From contig OY720344.1 of NCBI GenBank assembly GCA_963082975.1, positions 1,860,001-1,924,000 on the forward strand: a DNA stretch of 64,000 nucleotides, in the 5' to 3' direction. Under the pieces are notes generated by a model. That model searched no databases, was not told the DNA's origin, and saw nothing but the letters and a program-made list of their open reading frames with translations. Both the position numbers and the translations under genes were made by a program. How positions within the stretch are numbered: the first letter of the stretch is position 1; each line of letters starts with the position of its first letter. This document shows positions 33,780 to 44,770 of this stretch, one piece after another. The DNA comes from Labia minor (taxonomy: Eukaryota > Arthropoda > Insecta > Dermaptera > Spongiphoridae).

Positions 33780-34108
33780 CAGCCAATTTTTAAGAGGAGG
33801 GCCCACGTTCGGGGTGCCAGTAGGCCCCTTACAAGGAGAGGGGAAGAGGGGGGAGAGAAGGGAGGGAAAATATGATAAAAGTGAGAAGAGGGGAGATGGA
33901 AGAGGGAAAAATGGTCTTTATGGAAAGGGAAAAGAGTTTAGGTCTCCACAGGTAAGCAGGTGGGTATTTTCTTGAAGAGGGAAAATATTACAAGCACCTG
34001 AAGAGTCCAAACTGCCTTTCGACCTGTGGTCCAAAGAAGAAGGAGTTAGTTGGGCGCCATGCTATACACAGGGTAATGCAAATCGAAGAGTCAGGACAAT
34101 AAGGAGTA
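33780..34108. other. G/A-rich unclassified stretch
   Basis: It is unusually purine-rich (AGGGGAAGAGGGGGGAGAGA near 33838) and less AT-rich than its surroundings. Together with 35309-35645 it forms the host sequence into which the hAT element at 34117 inserted. No coding frame is recognised; an old repeat is possible. Confidence 0.4.
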
Positions 34109-34116
34109 GTTAAATC

Positions 34117-35300
34117 CAGGGCTTCGAACCGGAACTGAACCGAAAACCGAAAACCGAAAAAAACCGGTATTTTTGTCGGAACGAAAACCGGAGCTGAACC
34201 GAAAAAAATAATATCGGTTTATTTCAGTTCAGTACGTGTTCAATCCAGAGATGCCAGAAGAGGTGTTTTGGCAACACACAAGCCCGAATTTTTTTCAATT
34301 AGTTATGCCTCGCACTGCATGGTGTCGCTAAAAACTTTGTTTCAAAAATTAGTGTCCTAGTCATACTCTCCCTTCGGTTGTGTTGGCAGCGTCTCGTAGT
34401 CGCAATACAGAATTTAATGTTTTCATCGTTTGTTTAATACTGATATTTTGATTTAATGATAGTATTAATTTTTTAAATTATTTATTCCATTTGTTACAGG
34501 GTTATGTATTAATATAAAGAAAATGATTCATAAATATAAATAAAATTATTAAATAAATTTAAACAAATATTGAATAACTTTGACCAAGTAGGAAGATTAG
34601 ACAGTAAAAAACTTATTTTAGAATTTTGGGAGGAAAATAAAAATATATATCCTCATTTATACAAAATTGCAATGGTGGTTTTAGGAGCTCCTACAACACA
34701 AGTTAGTGTTGAAAGAGCTTTCTCTGGTTTAAAGTTTATTTTACGAGACAATAGAAATAGTTTAAATGAAAATATATTAGAAGATATTTTAATAATTAGA
34801 GGTATAATTTTCATCTTTTATAATTCTAGTTATAATTATAAGTAAATATATCCAAGAATCCTGTATACTTTAACATTAAATATACGAATTTGTTTCGTTT
34901 GTTGAGTGTTTGAAAGTAGAAGGATGTAAAAAAATATTCATACTTATTTGTTCCGTTTAATAAATTATATTAACATCTTATATTATATACTTCTAATTAT
35001 TATACCTTTAATTAATTATTATTATTTATATTATATTGTATCAATTCATGTAGTATGATTTAGGGTGGTAGCAAGAAATATTTTTCGGGCGCTAATTTAT
35101 GGCAGACTCGGCATACCCCGACCTAAATTTCTAATACAAATAAAAGGTCTTTAAAATTAATTAATCGGAACTGAACCGAAAACCGAAATCCGAAAAAACC
35201 ATTATTTTTGCCGGAACGAAAACCGGAACCGAACTGATATTTTTTTTTTATTGAACCGGAACGAAAACCGAAACGAAAAAAATAACGGTTCGAAGCCCTG
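34117..35300 (+). mobile_element. non-autonomous hAT element with GTTAAATC duplication
   Basis: The ends CAGGGCTTCGAACCG and CGGTTCGAAGCCCTG are perfect inverted repeats, and the 8-bp duplication GTTAAATC is identical at 34109-34116 and 35301-35308. Many CCGAAAACCG-type subterminal repeats lie inside both ends; in hAT elements such repeats are transposase-binding sites. It is 1184 bp and keeps only the 3' part of a transposase gene. Confidence 0.9.
34570..34845 (+). pseudogene. hAT transposase C-terminal dimerisation fragment
   Basis: The frame contains PHLYKIAMVVLGAPTTQVSV, then ERAFSGLKFILRDNRNSLNE and NILEDILIIRG, the hAT C-terminal dimerisation domain with the invariant S.ERAFS block. 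The DNA-binding and catalytic parts are absent, so it is a relic. The frame is open for 91 codons. Confidence 0.8.
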
Positions 35301-35308
35301 GTTAAATC

Positions 35309-35649
35309 AATTTAAACACGATTATAAATAATAAACGTATAATTATAAGAAGTTAAAGAGAATATTATATAAATTCTCCACCATGGGAGTCACAAATAAT
35401 ATAATTATAATCCAGTTACACAGGGATTAATCGAATAAATATAAAAGGATGTTCTCCCCAAACATATGGGATTATTTGAGAACATTAATTATGGACAAAA
35501 GGTTACAAAAGATCCATCCAACATGGAGGATCACCTTTAAACACTAGGACACACGTCTTTACATAAAGAACGCTAAGAAGAGAATGAGAATCGTCAACCG
35601 CACTGAGGGTCAGTGAGAATCCCTTAGATGTTGCCATTTAGTTGTGCTT
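35309..35649. other. unclassified single-copy-looking stretch
   Basis: Right-hand continuation of the sequence interrupted by the hAT element at 34117. It contains CCACCATGGGAGTCAC near 35379 but no frame beyond it. Nothing recognisable. Confidence 0.35.
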
Positions 35650-36096
35650 AGAAATTTGAACTTGGCAGGTTAATTTATATATATAAATAATAAATATAAT
35701 TATACAATTAATCTAGTGTTACGTACAGCACGAAAACCTGCCAAGTTCAAATTTCTAAGTATTATAATTTTAGATATTTTAAACCATGTGTACCTACGTA
35801 TTTTAACAACTATACCATATTTTAATTTGGGTGTATGGTAAAGTGAATTTCGGCCAGATGAACCGTTGACGCGAATAAAGTGGCGTGTAGTGCCTGGATG
35901 CAGGAGGCGTGGTGGCGATTCTTTGGAATGCCAAATGTTTGTCTACCAGTGGATCAGGCGGTTGATGAAAATGATTATGATTGATTTTAAAGTGCATCTA
36001 AACTTGGCATTGGGATGGATTTGAACCCTTTTTTAGGCAAACAAATAGCCGATAGGAACTTGGCCCCCCTTTTAACAGGTATGTTTTTGATTAGAT
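35650..36096 (-). repeat. dispersed repeat F, copy 1 (uninterrupted)
   Basis: A 447-bp repeat also present, split by an hAT element, at 42641-44643. Its left part is a long inverted repeat: AGAAATTTGAACTTGGCAGG (35650) and its complement CCTGCCAAGTTCAAATTTCT (to about 35758) around an AT-rich centre. On the minus strand the right part carries GGGTTCAAATCC, a good match to the tRNA B box, so a tRNA-derived SINE is possible. No clear A box could be fixed. Confidence 0.65.
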
Positions 36097-36648
36097 TTCA
36101 ATACTTTTTTTTATGAAAGCTTCCTTCCTATTTTTTCCTTTTTGTGCCGCGCCCGCGTCCATTCTTAGCCTTTGAAGTAATTTTGTATTTAAAAAAATTG
36201 CAAATATGTTTAAATTAAAATTATATTTGTTTATATATTAAATATAATAATTTTATTTGTTCTTTTATTTTATAGTTCTGAATTTCCAACTTGTATTGAA
36301 TAATAAATACTTAGAACTATTAATTAATTCATTGAAAATTATATAGAAACTGTTAAGTTATATTTAATAGTGATATCTTTAAAAATTGAAAGATCTATCT
36401 TTGTGGGTCTACGTCTACCACTATAACAAATAGTAATAAGATTTTTAATTCCTACTATATTCACGCTTATATTATATATAAACTGCTGTGCAAAATTATC
36501 GCATCACTATCAATTATTTTAAAATATGAAATAAATCAACTTTGTATTAAAAAATCTAAATAAATTTCATAACGATAATAATGATAATACTTGATAGTCA
36601 AATAACAAAAATAAATTAAATTCAATGTTCTTTTATTGAAATAAAATC
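36097..36648. other. AT-rich spacer, no gene seen
   Basis: Nothing supportable. Confidence 0.45.
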
Positions 36649-36902
36649 CTAGTACCGGGACCCCGAGCCTCGGCTCGGTACTTAAGTTAAAAAAAAATGA
36701 TTCATTATTATTGGGTTTGGCTGGTAATATTAATACCTGGGACACCGAGCTGTCGCTCGACCCTTTAAAAAATATTAATATATAATTCTTTAATTATTTA
36801 TTACAATTATTAAATGTTGCATCATTGCATCAATCTGATTAAAATGAATTGAACTGGGGACCTCAATAATACAAACAAACAATTTTAGCTAGCATAATAA
36901 GA
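36649..36902 (-). mobile_element. short Helitron of family A with intact ends
   Basis: On the minus strand it starts A|TCTTATTATGCTAGC and ends with the palindromic hairpin CCGAGCCGAGGCTCGG, ten bases (GGTCCCGGTA) and CTAG. At 254 bp it is the shortest copy and the one that best shows that family A is a Helitron family. The base after CTAG is G rather than the usual T. Related copies: 11611, 25053 and 37640. Confidence 0.75.
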
Positions 36903-37432
36903 TTAATCCAAGTAATATCGTCTATTTCTATTCGACACTATTTTCAGTTATGAAATGAACAGTCAGTAGAGAGTAAAAAAATTGTAATTGAACACCGCCG
37001 TTTTTTAAAATAATTAAATTATTTTAAAGATTATAAAATAAAAATTATTGTATTAACATTAAAAATATTGAAATAAAAAATAATAGTTTGATTTAATAAA
37101 CTAAAATAAAATATTATAAACATTTTTAGTGGAAATTTCTCAGGGAGGTAGGGAGCCCAATTCATTTAACCATCCATGTTACATAAGGCAAAATAATGTC
37201 TTAACACTCCCTTTTTTAAAATTTAAAATAGAGGGAGAGAAAGAGTTTCAATTATATTCGAATAGTCGATATATTCTATATATCAGTATTTTTTCTTTCT
37301 GAATTTAATACCAAGTTGATTTTCAAAATTTTCTATTCTTTATGCATATGATTGATTACATGTGTTAAAATTTAAACAAATTCAAATATTCTAATTTTTA
37401 AATTTATATAAAATTTAATATTATTTTTTCGA
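36903..37432. other. AT-rich spacer, no gene seen
   Basis: Low-complexity sequence; nothing supportable. Confidence 0.45.
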
Positions 37433-37537
37433 GACTAATGGCAAATACCAGTGGCCCTAATCAGAGCAAGAGAAGACTCCTTAAGGTAGCGGCCCAGTCG
37501 ATGATGTTATATGGATCGGAGATTTGGGCTTTACAAC
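37433..37537 (+). pseudogene. non-LTR reverse transcriptase fragment
   Basis: A short open stretch reads RLMANTSGPNQSKRRLLKVA followed by AQSMMLYGSEIWALQQ. This matches the end of R1/Loa/Jockey-type reverse transcriptases (pattern LMPNIGGP...RRRLL...LLYGAEVWA). Only about 35 codons survive. Confidence 0.65.
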
Positions 37538-37639
37538 AATATTTTAAGTGAAAAAATGATTTCTTGGTTATATAAAAATTAAAATATGATTCGTTATATC
37601 TTTATTATACAGAAAAGTAGGCGTGTTAATATAAAATAT

Positions 37640-38782
37640 ATACCTGGGACACCGAACTATCACTCGACCCTTTAACCAATTTATACAATTTATTTTTATA
37701 TACTTTAAAAATTTTACAATTTTTTAATTGTTTATTATAATTGTTAAATGGGATTTCTAAAAATGACCCATTCAAAATTTGTTTCCTAAAATGTTTCAAA
37801 TTAATTATATCAGTGTGTCTGTTTCTCGATTTTTTAAATTTTGATTTTGGATTCGATTAGAGTTTAAAATGTGTAAATGTAAAGTGTGGTCTTGGTTTTT
37901 TAAAATTCATTTGGGAACATGGTCCAATCGGCGGTCAAAGTTGAAAATTCCCCCATATATTATAACTACTGTAATTAGTATTATTATAATGTAAAATTAT
38001 AAAGAAAAAATACTTTAGATATTATTGTAGACATTTTCATTCTGTAAATTAAATAATTTTATTTCATTTAAATAAATATCTATTTTTAAATATTTTTTTC
38101 TCTCTACATTATTTATCTAATTCTCACAATATATTAAGATCATACCGGGACCCTGAGCCTCGGCTCGGTAATTAAGTTAAAAAAAATTAATTCATTATTA
38201 TTGGGTTTGGCTGGTAATATTAATACTTGGGACACCGAGCTGATATACAATTTTTTAATTGATTTATTACAATTATTATCATTGCATCAATCGGATTAAA
38301 ATGAATGGAACTGGGGTCCTCAATAATACATAAATATGTATTATTAGGTATGTTTCTAAGTGCATGAATATTTTTTTTTATTGGAAGAATGATATATATT
38401 TATCGTAATTTATAATTATAAAATATTATTAAAATATATATTTTTAATTTTATTTCGAAATTAAATAAAAATTTTTAAAATATTTTAAATATAAAAAAAA
38501 TATTAATACAATATCCTTTAAAAAAAGGCGGGAGTAAAATTTCAAAATGGATGCCATTTTTGACGTCACCCATATATAATTTTTAATTAAGAAATAAATA
38601 ATGAAGCTGTATGTTTCAAGAGATATGATCAATAAAACTTAATTTTTCTTTATAAATACTATATCTAGTGTGAATTTGAAAAAAATCGTTAGAGCGGTTT
38701 TTGAGAACCAATGGCTATATATAGATAGAAATATATATAGATAGATAGATAGATATATACAATTTTAGCTAGCATAATAAGA
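37640..38782 (-). mobile_element. composite Helitron-like family A copy with repeat D inside
   Basis: It opens with TACCTGGGACACCGAAC and CTCGACCCTTTAA, contains repeat D (37798-37974), a mid block shared with 25166-25290 (AGACATTTTCATTCTGTAAA), the hairpin block at 38143 (ACCGGGACCCTGAGCCTCGG), and ends AATTTTAGCTAGCATAATAAGA. Its order parallels the copy at 25053, including the second internal hairpin block. Confidence 0.6.
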
Positions 38783-39238
38783 TAAGATAAATTAATCGGT
38801 TCTCTAAAGTTTATTTTAAGCATCATTTTAAAAACCAATTTTTCTTCTTTAAATTTTTTTTTTTTCATTACCAATCACTTTAATTTTTATAAAATAATCA
38901 CATGTTGATTTCTACTAAATAAATATCTGATGTGTGCAACACATGACTTTCTTATACTACTTTCGCGTGTGATTAGGATATATTTTTAGTATACTGATTT
39001 TTTATTTATACATATAGATGTTGAAACAATCGTAAATATAAAATTTCAAAACTTTTCAATTAATTTTAAATTTATGCGAAAAATTAAAAACTGCCCTTCA
39101 TGTAAACTACCCTTTCCCTATATCCGATTGCAATCATAATGAGATTATGTCTATTAAAATAGTATAAAAGTGTTAAATACGAAATCTCATCATTTTGTGA
39201 CAAACTGATTTTTAAATGGACTCCGTTAAGATTTTTCA
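38783..39238. other. AT-rich spacer, no gene seen
   Basis: Nothing supportable. Confidence 0.45.
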
Positions 39239-39246
39239 CTCTAGAA

Positions 39247-39509
39247 CAGCGGTCGCCAATCTTTTTGACCTCACGGACCGGTTAATTCATAATTTAAATC
39301 CCGCGGACCACTAGTAGGATTTTTTAAGTGTTAAATATAATTTATAAATAAAAATTGTGATCAAAGAACACATAAACATTGAGTTTTTATAACTTATCAC
39401 GTATTGTTATGAATTGAATCATGTTTTAATGCATCTTAAAACATAACTTAACATGATGACATTGACATGATTAACATTTTTCTGCGGACCACCACTTTGG
39501 CAACCGCTG
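39247..39509. mobile_element. hAT MITE, 263 bp, with CTCTAGAA duplication
   Basis: The ends are CAGCGGTCGCCAATCTTTTT and GTGG/CCACTTTGGCAACCGCTG, with GCGGACCAC motifs inside both. The 8-bp duplication CTCTAGAA is identical at 39239-39246 and 39510-39517. No coding capacity. Confidence 0.9.
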
Positions 39510-39517
39510 CTCTAGAA

Positions 39518-40113
39518 TAGAGATACGTAAGCTTGACAGCTTTTGCTCGTTGTTTTTTCATTCTAACTCTAGATAGCGCCACGCGTTAAAATCCTTGAAT
39601 TCGTTAAAATCGCATTGATATTCGATTATAACAACTCAAGCTTGACCGATTTCTTAAATTTCTTAATTCTTTGTTAACCTACATATAACACACGACCTGT
39701 ATGCCAAATTTCATAGCGCTAGGACAATTGGAAACACCTTAAGAATTTTGTTGACCAATCAGTGAATCAGTGCCAAAAGAAGCTATTTTCACAGGGTCCT
39801 ATTTCAGGATCTACTGAAGCTATATCTATGAAATTTGGCATACTGCTTTAGTTCTAGTATATGACTACGTAGATAAAATTTTATCTCTGTACTTGCAATA
39901 GGCAGTGAGATAAAGGGAGGTCAAAAGTGACTCCAAACCATTCGTGTAAATATACTTACGGCATGCGCGCGGCTTGCTGGAACTTGGCCGGCGCAACTTT
40001 CGTGCGCATAGATAATGAATGAATATATTGGAACATTTAAAATGTATTATTTTATTATTTTATATTTAAAAATTTCAATTTGTTATTGAGTATTTGTTGT
40101 TTCTTTTTTTTTT
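39518..40113. other. spacer with a 17-bp perfect inverted repeat
   Basis: TATGCCAAATTTCATAG at 39700-39716 is exactly complementary to CTATGAAATTTGGCATA at 39826-39842. The GATGAAATTTGGTA-like wording resembles dispersed TE tails. A GC-rich patch lies near 39960-40010. No gene is supported. Confidence 0.45.
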
Positions 40114-40731
40114 ACCGACCGACGATAGTAAGGGAGTTATTGTTTTCACACCAAATTTCACATGTGCAGATTTTTACATATCTCCACGAATCATGCATTT
40201 TCTTAACAGAAAAAAGTATTTTTAGCATCATGTCTGTCCGTATAGATGTGTACAGCCTAAACGGCTGAACGGATTTCGATGAAATTTGGTATATTTACTT
40301 AATGTATCAGTGGGATGAATGGATCAACTTTTGGTGCAAATCCGGAAACCGGAAGTGGTACTATTAGCGATCGACGATAGGAAGGGAAGGGTTATTTTCA
40401 CACCAAATTTCACATGAGGAGATTTTTTTATAATCACCACGAATTATGCACTTTGTATTGGTTTTATCCTCGAGAAAAATCATCTTTATTAGTTTTTTCT
40501 TAATTTAAAATTATATGACGTCATCCAGCCATTCATGACGTCACAGCCTGGTCTTGCATATATATTATAAATGAAATAAAATTAAAAATATTTATGTTTT
40601 ATCTATATCTGTTTTTTATTACATTAAAAGATAGAATAGATTAAAATTATTTGAAATTGTTTCTGTAGCTGGAAATTAATTTACTTCAAACCGTCGGTCG
40701 GTTCGGCCCTGGCCAGAGGTCAACTTATTTT
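40114..40731 (+). repeat. dispersed repeat C, copy 2
   Basis: Same order and orientation as 8597-9232, with small indels. One is a shorter GTCCGT block, where copy 1 has an extra CTGTTCGTCCGTC. The terminal ACCGACCGACG and the inverted CGTCGGTCGGT are both kept. Confidence 0.75.
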
Positions 40732-42640
40732 TAATTCATCACATAATTTTTAAAATATATATGAAGCTAGAAAATAATTCAATTTAATAATATAATTTAT
40801 AATTTTCGATGTGACCTGAATATTGTAGGTACATATAAAAAAATCGAAATAAAAAAATAAAAAATTATCAAATGTTTCTAAATCATAAATTAAATTATAT
40901 AGGAATGTTATCGATTCCTATAATGATTTGATGATTTATTAACAAGATTCTATAAAACAGATTTTTAAATTTTATTCATTTATGATATAATAGTTCATAA
41001 ATTTGTATGTATATATTCATCAGAAATAAATAAAATGATTAATCCAATCATTTTTGAATTAATGAATGTATTATATTAATAGTAAGTAGAAAGATAATAT
41101 ACTAGTATATAGTATATATATAGAATATACTTTTATACATTTCTAGTAATATTAGATGTAATGTTATCTCTTTATATAAAAGCCTCCAAGCTATCATATA
41201 TTCATTCGCGTTTGTATTTTATTTTTAATTTTTTTATTATGTTATATTTATATTTGATTATATATATATAATTTATCTACTAAAGTGAGTTTCATAAAAA
41301 AAAATAAAAATGCAATTTCTAATTTTAATTCTTTAATAATATAAAATTATGCAATTTGTTTTAGTTGATTGAGAAATCGAATTGTATAAAGTCAAGGTTG
41401 TTGTATACTTGACTAGGAATGTTAATTAAACTATAAAATTTAATCTGTCCAAAATTTTATTGTTTTTCAATCTTCTCTTTTCATTCATTTGCTTATTTAT
41501 TTTGAGTTCTATTTTTATTAAATATTACATATGTGTGTTCAAGCAAGATTGAAACTGGGTCTTATTCTGGGTCTTTTGGTCTTGCTTTTTGTCTGTTTAT
41601 CTATCTCATGTGGGAACACGCGTTCTATTTGCGCTGGACTTTTGTAGGGTAAGGTCATATTGGAAGACCTCTCTAATTGTATTTCTTATTCGAACAAAAA
41701 CCCTTTAGGTTTGTAAAATTCTGCCTTCTTTAATTCTCGCTGCTCAGTTTGTATTAAAATTGATATATTAATTAATTTCATTAATGTTTGATTAAATCTT
41801 ATTTTGTAATTTGAGTTATTTCCATATCTGAGGTCCACTGGAGAATTCTTTTGTTATCATTGTTTGATATATTTTCATCTTTCATTTAATTACACATTTA
41901 AATACTCGTATATATTATATATATATATTATTTTACAAAGGTTAGTTTACATTTTATTTTCATCTTAAACTTACTTGATTGTACACTGCTTTTTTTTTTT
42001 TTTTTTACAAATTACATCATTTATAAATATGTATATCAGAAAACGAATTTGGATTTGTTTTATTTATTAATTATTTCTTTATATACCTTAAGGAGATTTA
42101 GTTGGGTTAAATTGATTGTGTGTGGTTTGGAGAGCTTCCAGTGTTTTTATTTCTTATTTTATTTAAAAATAAGAATTAGAAGCCACGTGTCTGCAGTTTT
42201 CCGATCATCCAGAGACGATTTAAATATGTATTGCTTATAATTTAAGAGGTATTTAAGTCTGGTCTACTTGGTAAGTAAGTACTTGAATTAAAAGATTTCG
42301 CTAATCTTCCTTTTTAAAAAATAAGATCAGCTAGCGACCGTTAATCTTCCATATTTGAATTAAATAAAAGCTTGTTAACGTAAATAAGAGAATTGATTTA
42401 TGCACTGGAGCATATTTTCAATTGGGAACTTCTTTGCCGTTAACAACCTATTTAAAGTAATGGGTTTAAAATATTTATTTAAAATACTAAATAATATAAA
42501 TATAAAAATATTTTATAAAATAACGTTTCTCTCATGGACTAAAATGAATAAAATAATTTTTTTATAAGCCTGACAAAGTTTATGAATGAATTGGTTCATA
42601 TTCACCGAAAAACGTTGGGCGCATTTAGTTTTATTTATTT
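40732..42640. other. AT-rich spacer, no gene seen
   Basis: A less AT-rich patch at 41530-41740 has no recognisable frame. T-run at about 41991-42006. Nothing supportable as a gene. Confidence 0.4.
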
Positions 42641-43063
42641 AGAAATTTGAACTTGGCAGGTTAATTTATACATATAAATAATAAATATAATTATACAATT
42701 AATCTAGTGTTATGTACAGCACGAAAACCTGCCAAGTTCAAATTTCTAAGTATTATAATTTTAGATATTTTAAACCAAGTACCTACGTATTTTAACAACT
42801 ATACCATATTTTAAGTTGGGTGTATGGTAAAGTGAATTTTTCGGCCAGATGGACCCTTGACGCGAATAGTGGCGTGCCTGGATGCAGGAGGCGGAGTAGG
42901 GCTTACAATACCGAACTAAAATCTGAATACCGGTATTTGGTATTTGAAATACCGGGATACCGGTATTATTAATAATAAATTTACTAGCTATACGAGGTAG
43001 GGTCAAAAAGTTCGCGGAATTGGTTATTAAAAATTTATTAAAAATATTTATAACATTCTTACA

Positions 43064-43231
43064 TTATTTCCCTTCAAAATACTCTCCTCCTGCATCTACA
43101 CATTTATTCCACCGTTCATATAATTGTTGGAAACACTCTTGAAAGCCGTTTTTTGAAAGTTCCTTCAGCCGCTCCGTCGCATTTTCAATCACCTCTGACG
43201 AATCAGCAAAACGATGTCTCTTCAATGCCAT
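43064..43231 (-). pseudogene. mariner transposase C-terminal fragment
   Basis: A 55-codon frame reads MALKRHRFADSSEVIENATE and ELSKNGFQECFQQLYERWNK, ending CVDAGGEYFEGK and TAA. It matches the last part of mariner transposases (GHRF.D..EV...FQ...RW.KCV...GDYFEG). It begins two bases after the stop of the N-terminal frame, marking the deletion joint. Confidence 0.85.
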
Positions 43232-43233
43232 TT

Positions 43234-43680
43234 TCAGCTGTCATCTGCATCAGCCATTTCAATCATGTCCCTGGACAGGGTCACTCTCATTTCCTTTTGC
43301 TCAGGGGATAACATTTTTGGAACAAAGTGCAAGCAAACACGATGCATGTTCAAGTCATTATGAAGAATGCTGTGAACACTCCCATGTGAAATACCAACTT
43401 CAGAGGCAATATTATTGATGGTTGTTCGTCTGTCCGCACGCACAATTTGTCGAACGCGCTCAACATTGTCGTCTGTAGTGGAAGTGGAAGGCCGCCCAGT
43501 CCGAACGTCATCATCAATTGTTGTGCGACCGTCGCGAAAACGCTTATGCCACTCGTAAACTGCTGTTTTCTTCATGGCAGAATTTCCGTATGCTTTTTTT
43601 AGCATCTCAAGAGTCTCCGAGGGTGATTTCTCCAGCAACACACAGAATTTAATATTGCCACGCTGCTCTAATGACGACAT
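43234..43680 (-). CDS. truncated mariner transposase, DNA-binding part only, 148 residues
   Basis: Starts MSSLEQRGNIKFCVLL, the usual mariner N-terminus. It contains the first helix-turn-helix region (SPSETLEMLKKAYGNSAMKK, TAVYEWHKRFRDGR), the linker GRPSTSTTDDNVERVRQIV, and the second helix-turn-helix (RRTTINNIASEVGISHGSVH, SILHNDLNMHRVC), and goes as far as KMLSPEQKEMRV. It stops after ADADDS, before the first catalytic Asp. An upstream in-frame ATG at 43737 exists, but the family start fits 43680. It could bind mariner ends but cannot cut; any repressor role is speculation. Confidence 0.8.
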   Translation of the reverse strand: MSSLEQRGNIKFCVLLEKSPSETLEMLKKAYGNSAMKKTAVYEWHKRFRDGRTTIDDDVRTGRPSTSTTDDNVERVRQIVRADRRTTINNIASEVGISHGSVHSILHNDLNMHRVCLHFVPKMLSPEQKEMRVTLSRDMIEMADADDS

Positions 43681-44031
43681 TGGACAATCCGACGAAAGAA
43701 AGAAACTACGATCTACAATATTAAACACCGAACGCACAGAACCAACTACAACTGCCTGCTAACCTCAAAAGCACATTCACTACCAGTTATGCCAACCTCA
43801 CAAACAAAAATTTCCCTTTCAGCTAAGAAATACTTGACTATAAGCGACCATTCCGCAAACTTTTTGACCCTACCTCGTATTTCTACTTACCTCAGTTGTT
43901 ATATTGACTTTTTAACAAATAATATATGAAATCCAATAAATATTGTTCTGAAACGAGTAGATATTATTTATTTTATTACATAGAGAGTAGGACTAGATAG
44001 ATACAAAAAAACGTGCAAGTAAAATAAAGTA

Positions 44032-44116
44032 AATATTAAATTCTATGTTACATTTTACATATAATAGGCTCGTATGGTATTATATAATTAAAGAATTAAA
44101 TATAATTAAATTAGTA
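44032..44116 (+). repeat. 85-bp exact direct duplication, copy 1
   Basis: Identical over 85 bases to 44771-44855 (shared centre ATAATAGGCTCGTATGGTAT). This copy is inside the hAT element; the other is outside it. Confidence 0.9.
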
Positions 44117-44182
44117 AAAAATATAAAAATATCAATTGAAAGTATTTAATATTAATAACTTGCGTTTTATTTATTAAAGTTT

Positions 44183-44335
44183 GCTCTTAAAAACCACAAC
44201 GAATCAAGCGTTTCATCATCAAGCGAGGACCGAATTTTCGTACAAATATAAAACCAGCAGCCGAAAAAGCTCTTTCTGATTCTACACTTGTCGGCACTAT
44301 TGTTATTAAAAAATCATACACATTTTGTAAATTCG
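44183..44335 (-). pseudogene. hAT transposase C-terminal relic
   Basis: The minus strand reads VPTSVESERAFSAAGFIFVR and then, after one frame change, LDDETLDSLWFLRANF. This is the hAT dimerisation domain (ATSVESERAFSAAG...LRSRLSDETLDSLCFLRANF). The rest of the transposase is gone. Confidence 0.8.
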
Positions 44336-44770
44336 TAAATTCGTAATACCGAAATACCGGGATTTTTACATAAATACCGGTTTTTAATACCGGACAAAAA
44401 TCGTCCGGGATCCCGAGATCCCGGTATTGTAAGCCCTAAGGCGGAGGACTGGGTGTGGTGGTGATTCTTGGGAATGCCAAATGTTTGTTTACCAGTGGAT
44501 CAGGCTGTTGATGAAAATGATTATGGTTGATTTTAAAGTGCATCTAAACTTGGCATTGGGATGGATTTGAACCTTTTTTTAGGCAAACAAATAGCCGATA
44601 GGAACTTGGCCCCCCTTTTAACAGGTATGTTTTTGATTAGATTAAATATAATTGAAGAAGTTTATTAATCGCGTTAAATGTATACAATAATAATAAGAAT
44701 AATAAGTTTTAATAAACAAACAACGTCAGCTATATAAGCCTACTTGACAACAAAATATAACTTCTGTAAG

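Larger units (their letters stand above)
42993..43877 (-). mobile_element. internally deleted mariner with a complete DNA-binding frame
   Basis: The ends CGAGGTAGGGTCAAAAAG and CTTTTTGACCCTACCTCG are inverted repeats extending to about 28 bp, with TA on both sides (42991-42992, 43878-43879). The 885-bp element keeps the N-terminal DNA-binding frame (43234-43680) and the C-terminal frame (43064-43231) but lacks the catalytic core. It is the youngest-looking mariner here and is nested in an hAT element. Confidence 0.9.
42896..44438 (-). mobile_element. hAT derivative inserted in repeat F and itself carrying a mariner
   Basis: The ends TAGGGCTTACAATACCG and CGGTATTGTAAGCCCTA are perfect inverted repeats, and the duplication AGGCGGAG is identical at 42888-42895 and 44439-44446. 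CCGGTATT-type subterminal repeats lie at both ends. It contains a mariner derivative (42993-43877) and a relic of the transposase C-terminus (44183-44335, minus). Confidence 0.9.
42641..44643 (-). repeat. dispersed repeat F, copy 2, split by an hAT element
   Basis: 42641-42895 and 44439-44643 together correspond to the uninterrupted copy at 35650-36096. The long inverted repeat (AACTTGGCAGG arms) is in the left part, and the GGTTCAAATCC match on the minus strand is in the right part. The break coincides exactly with an 8-bp duplication, so the split is due to the hAT insertion. Confidence 0.75.

Noticed and set aside
41530-41740. Less AT-rich patch as a possible exon
   Set aside because: No frame of useful length and no recognisable protein content in any frame.
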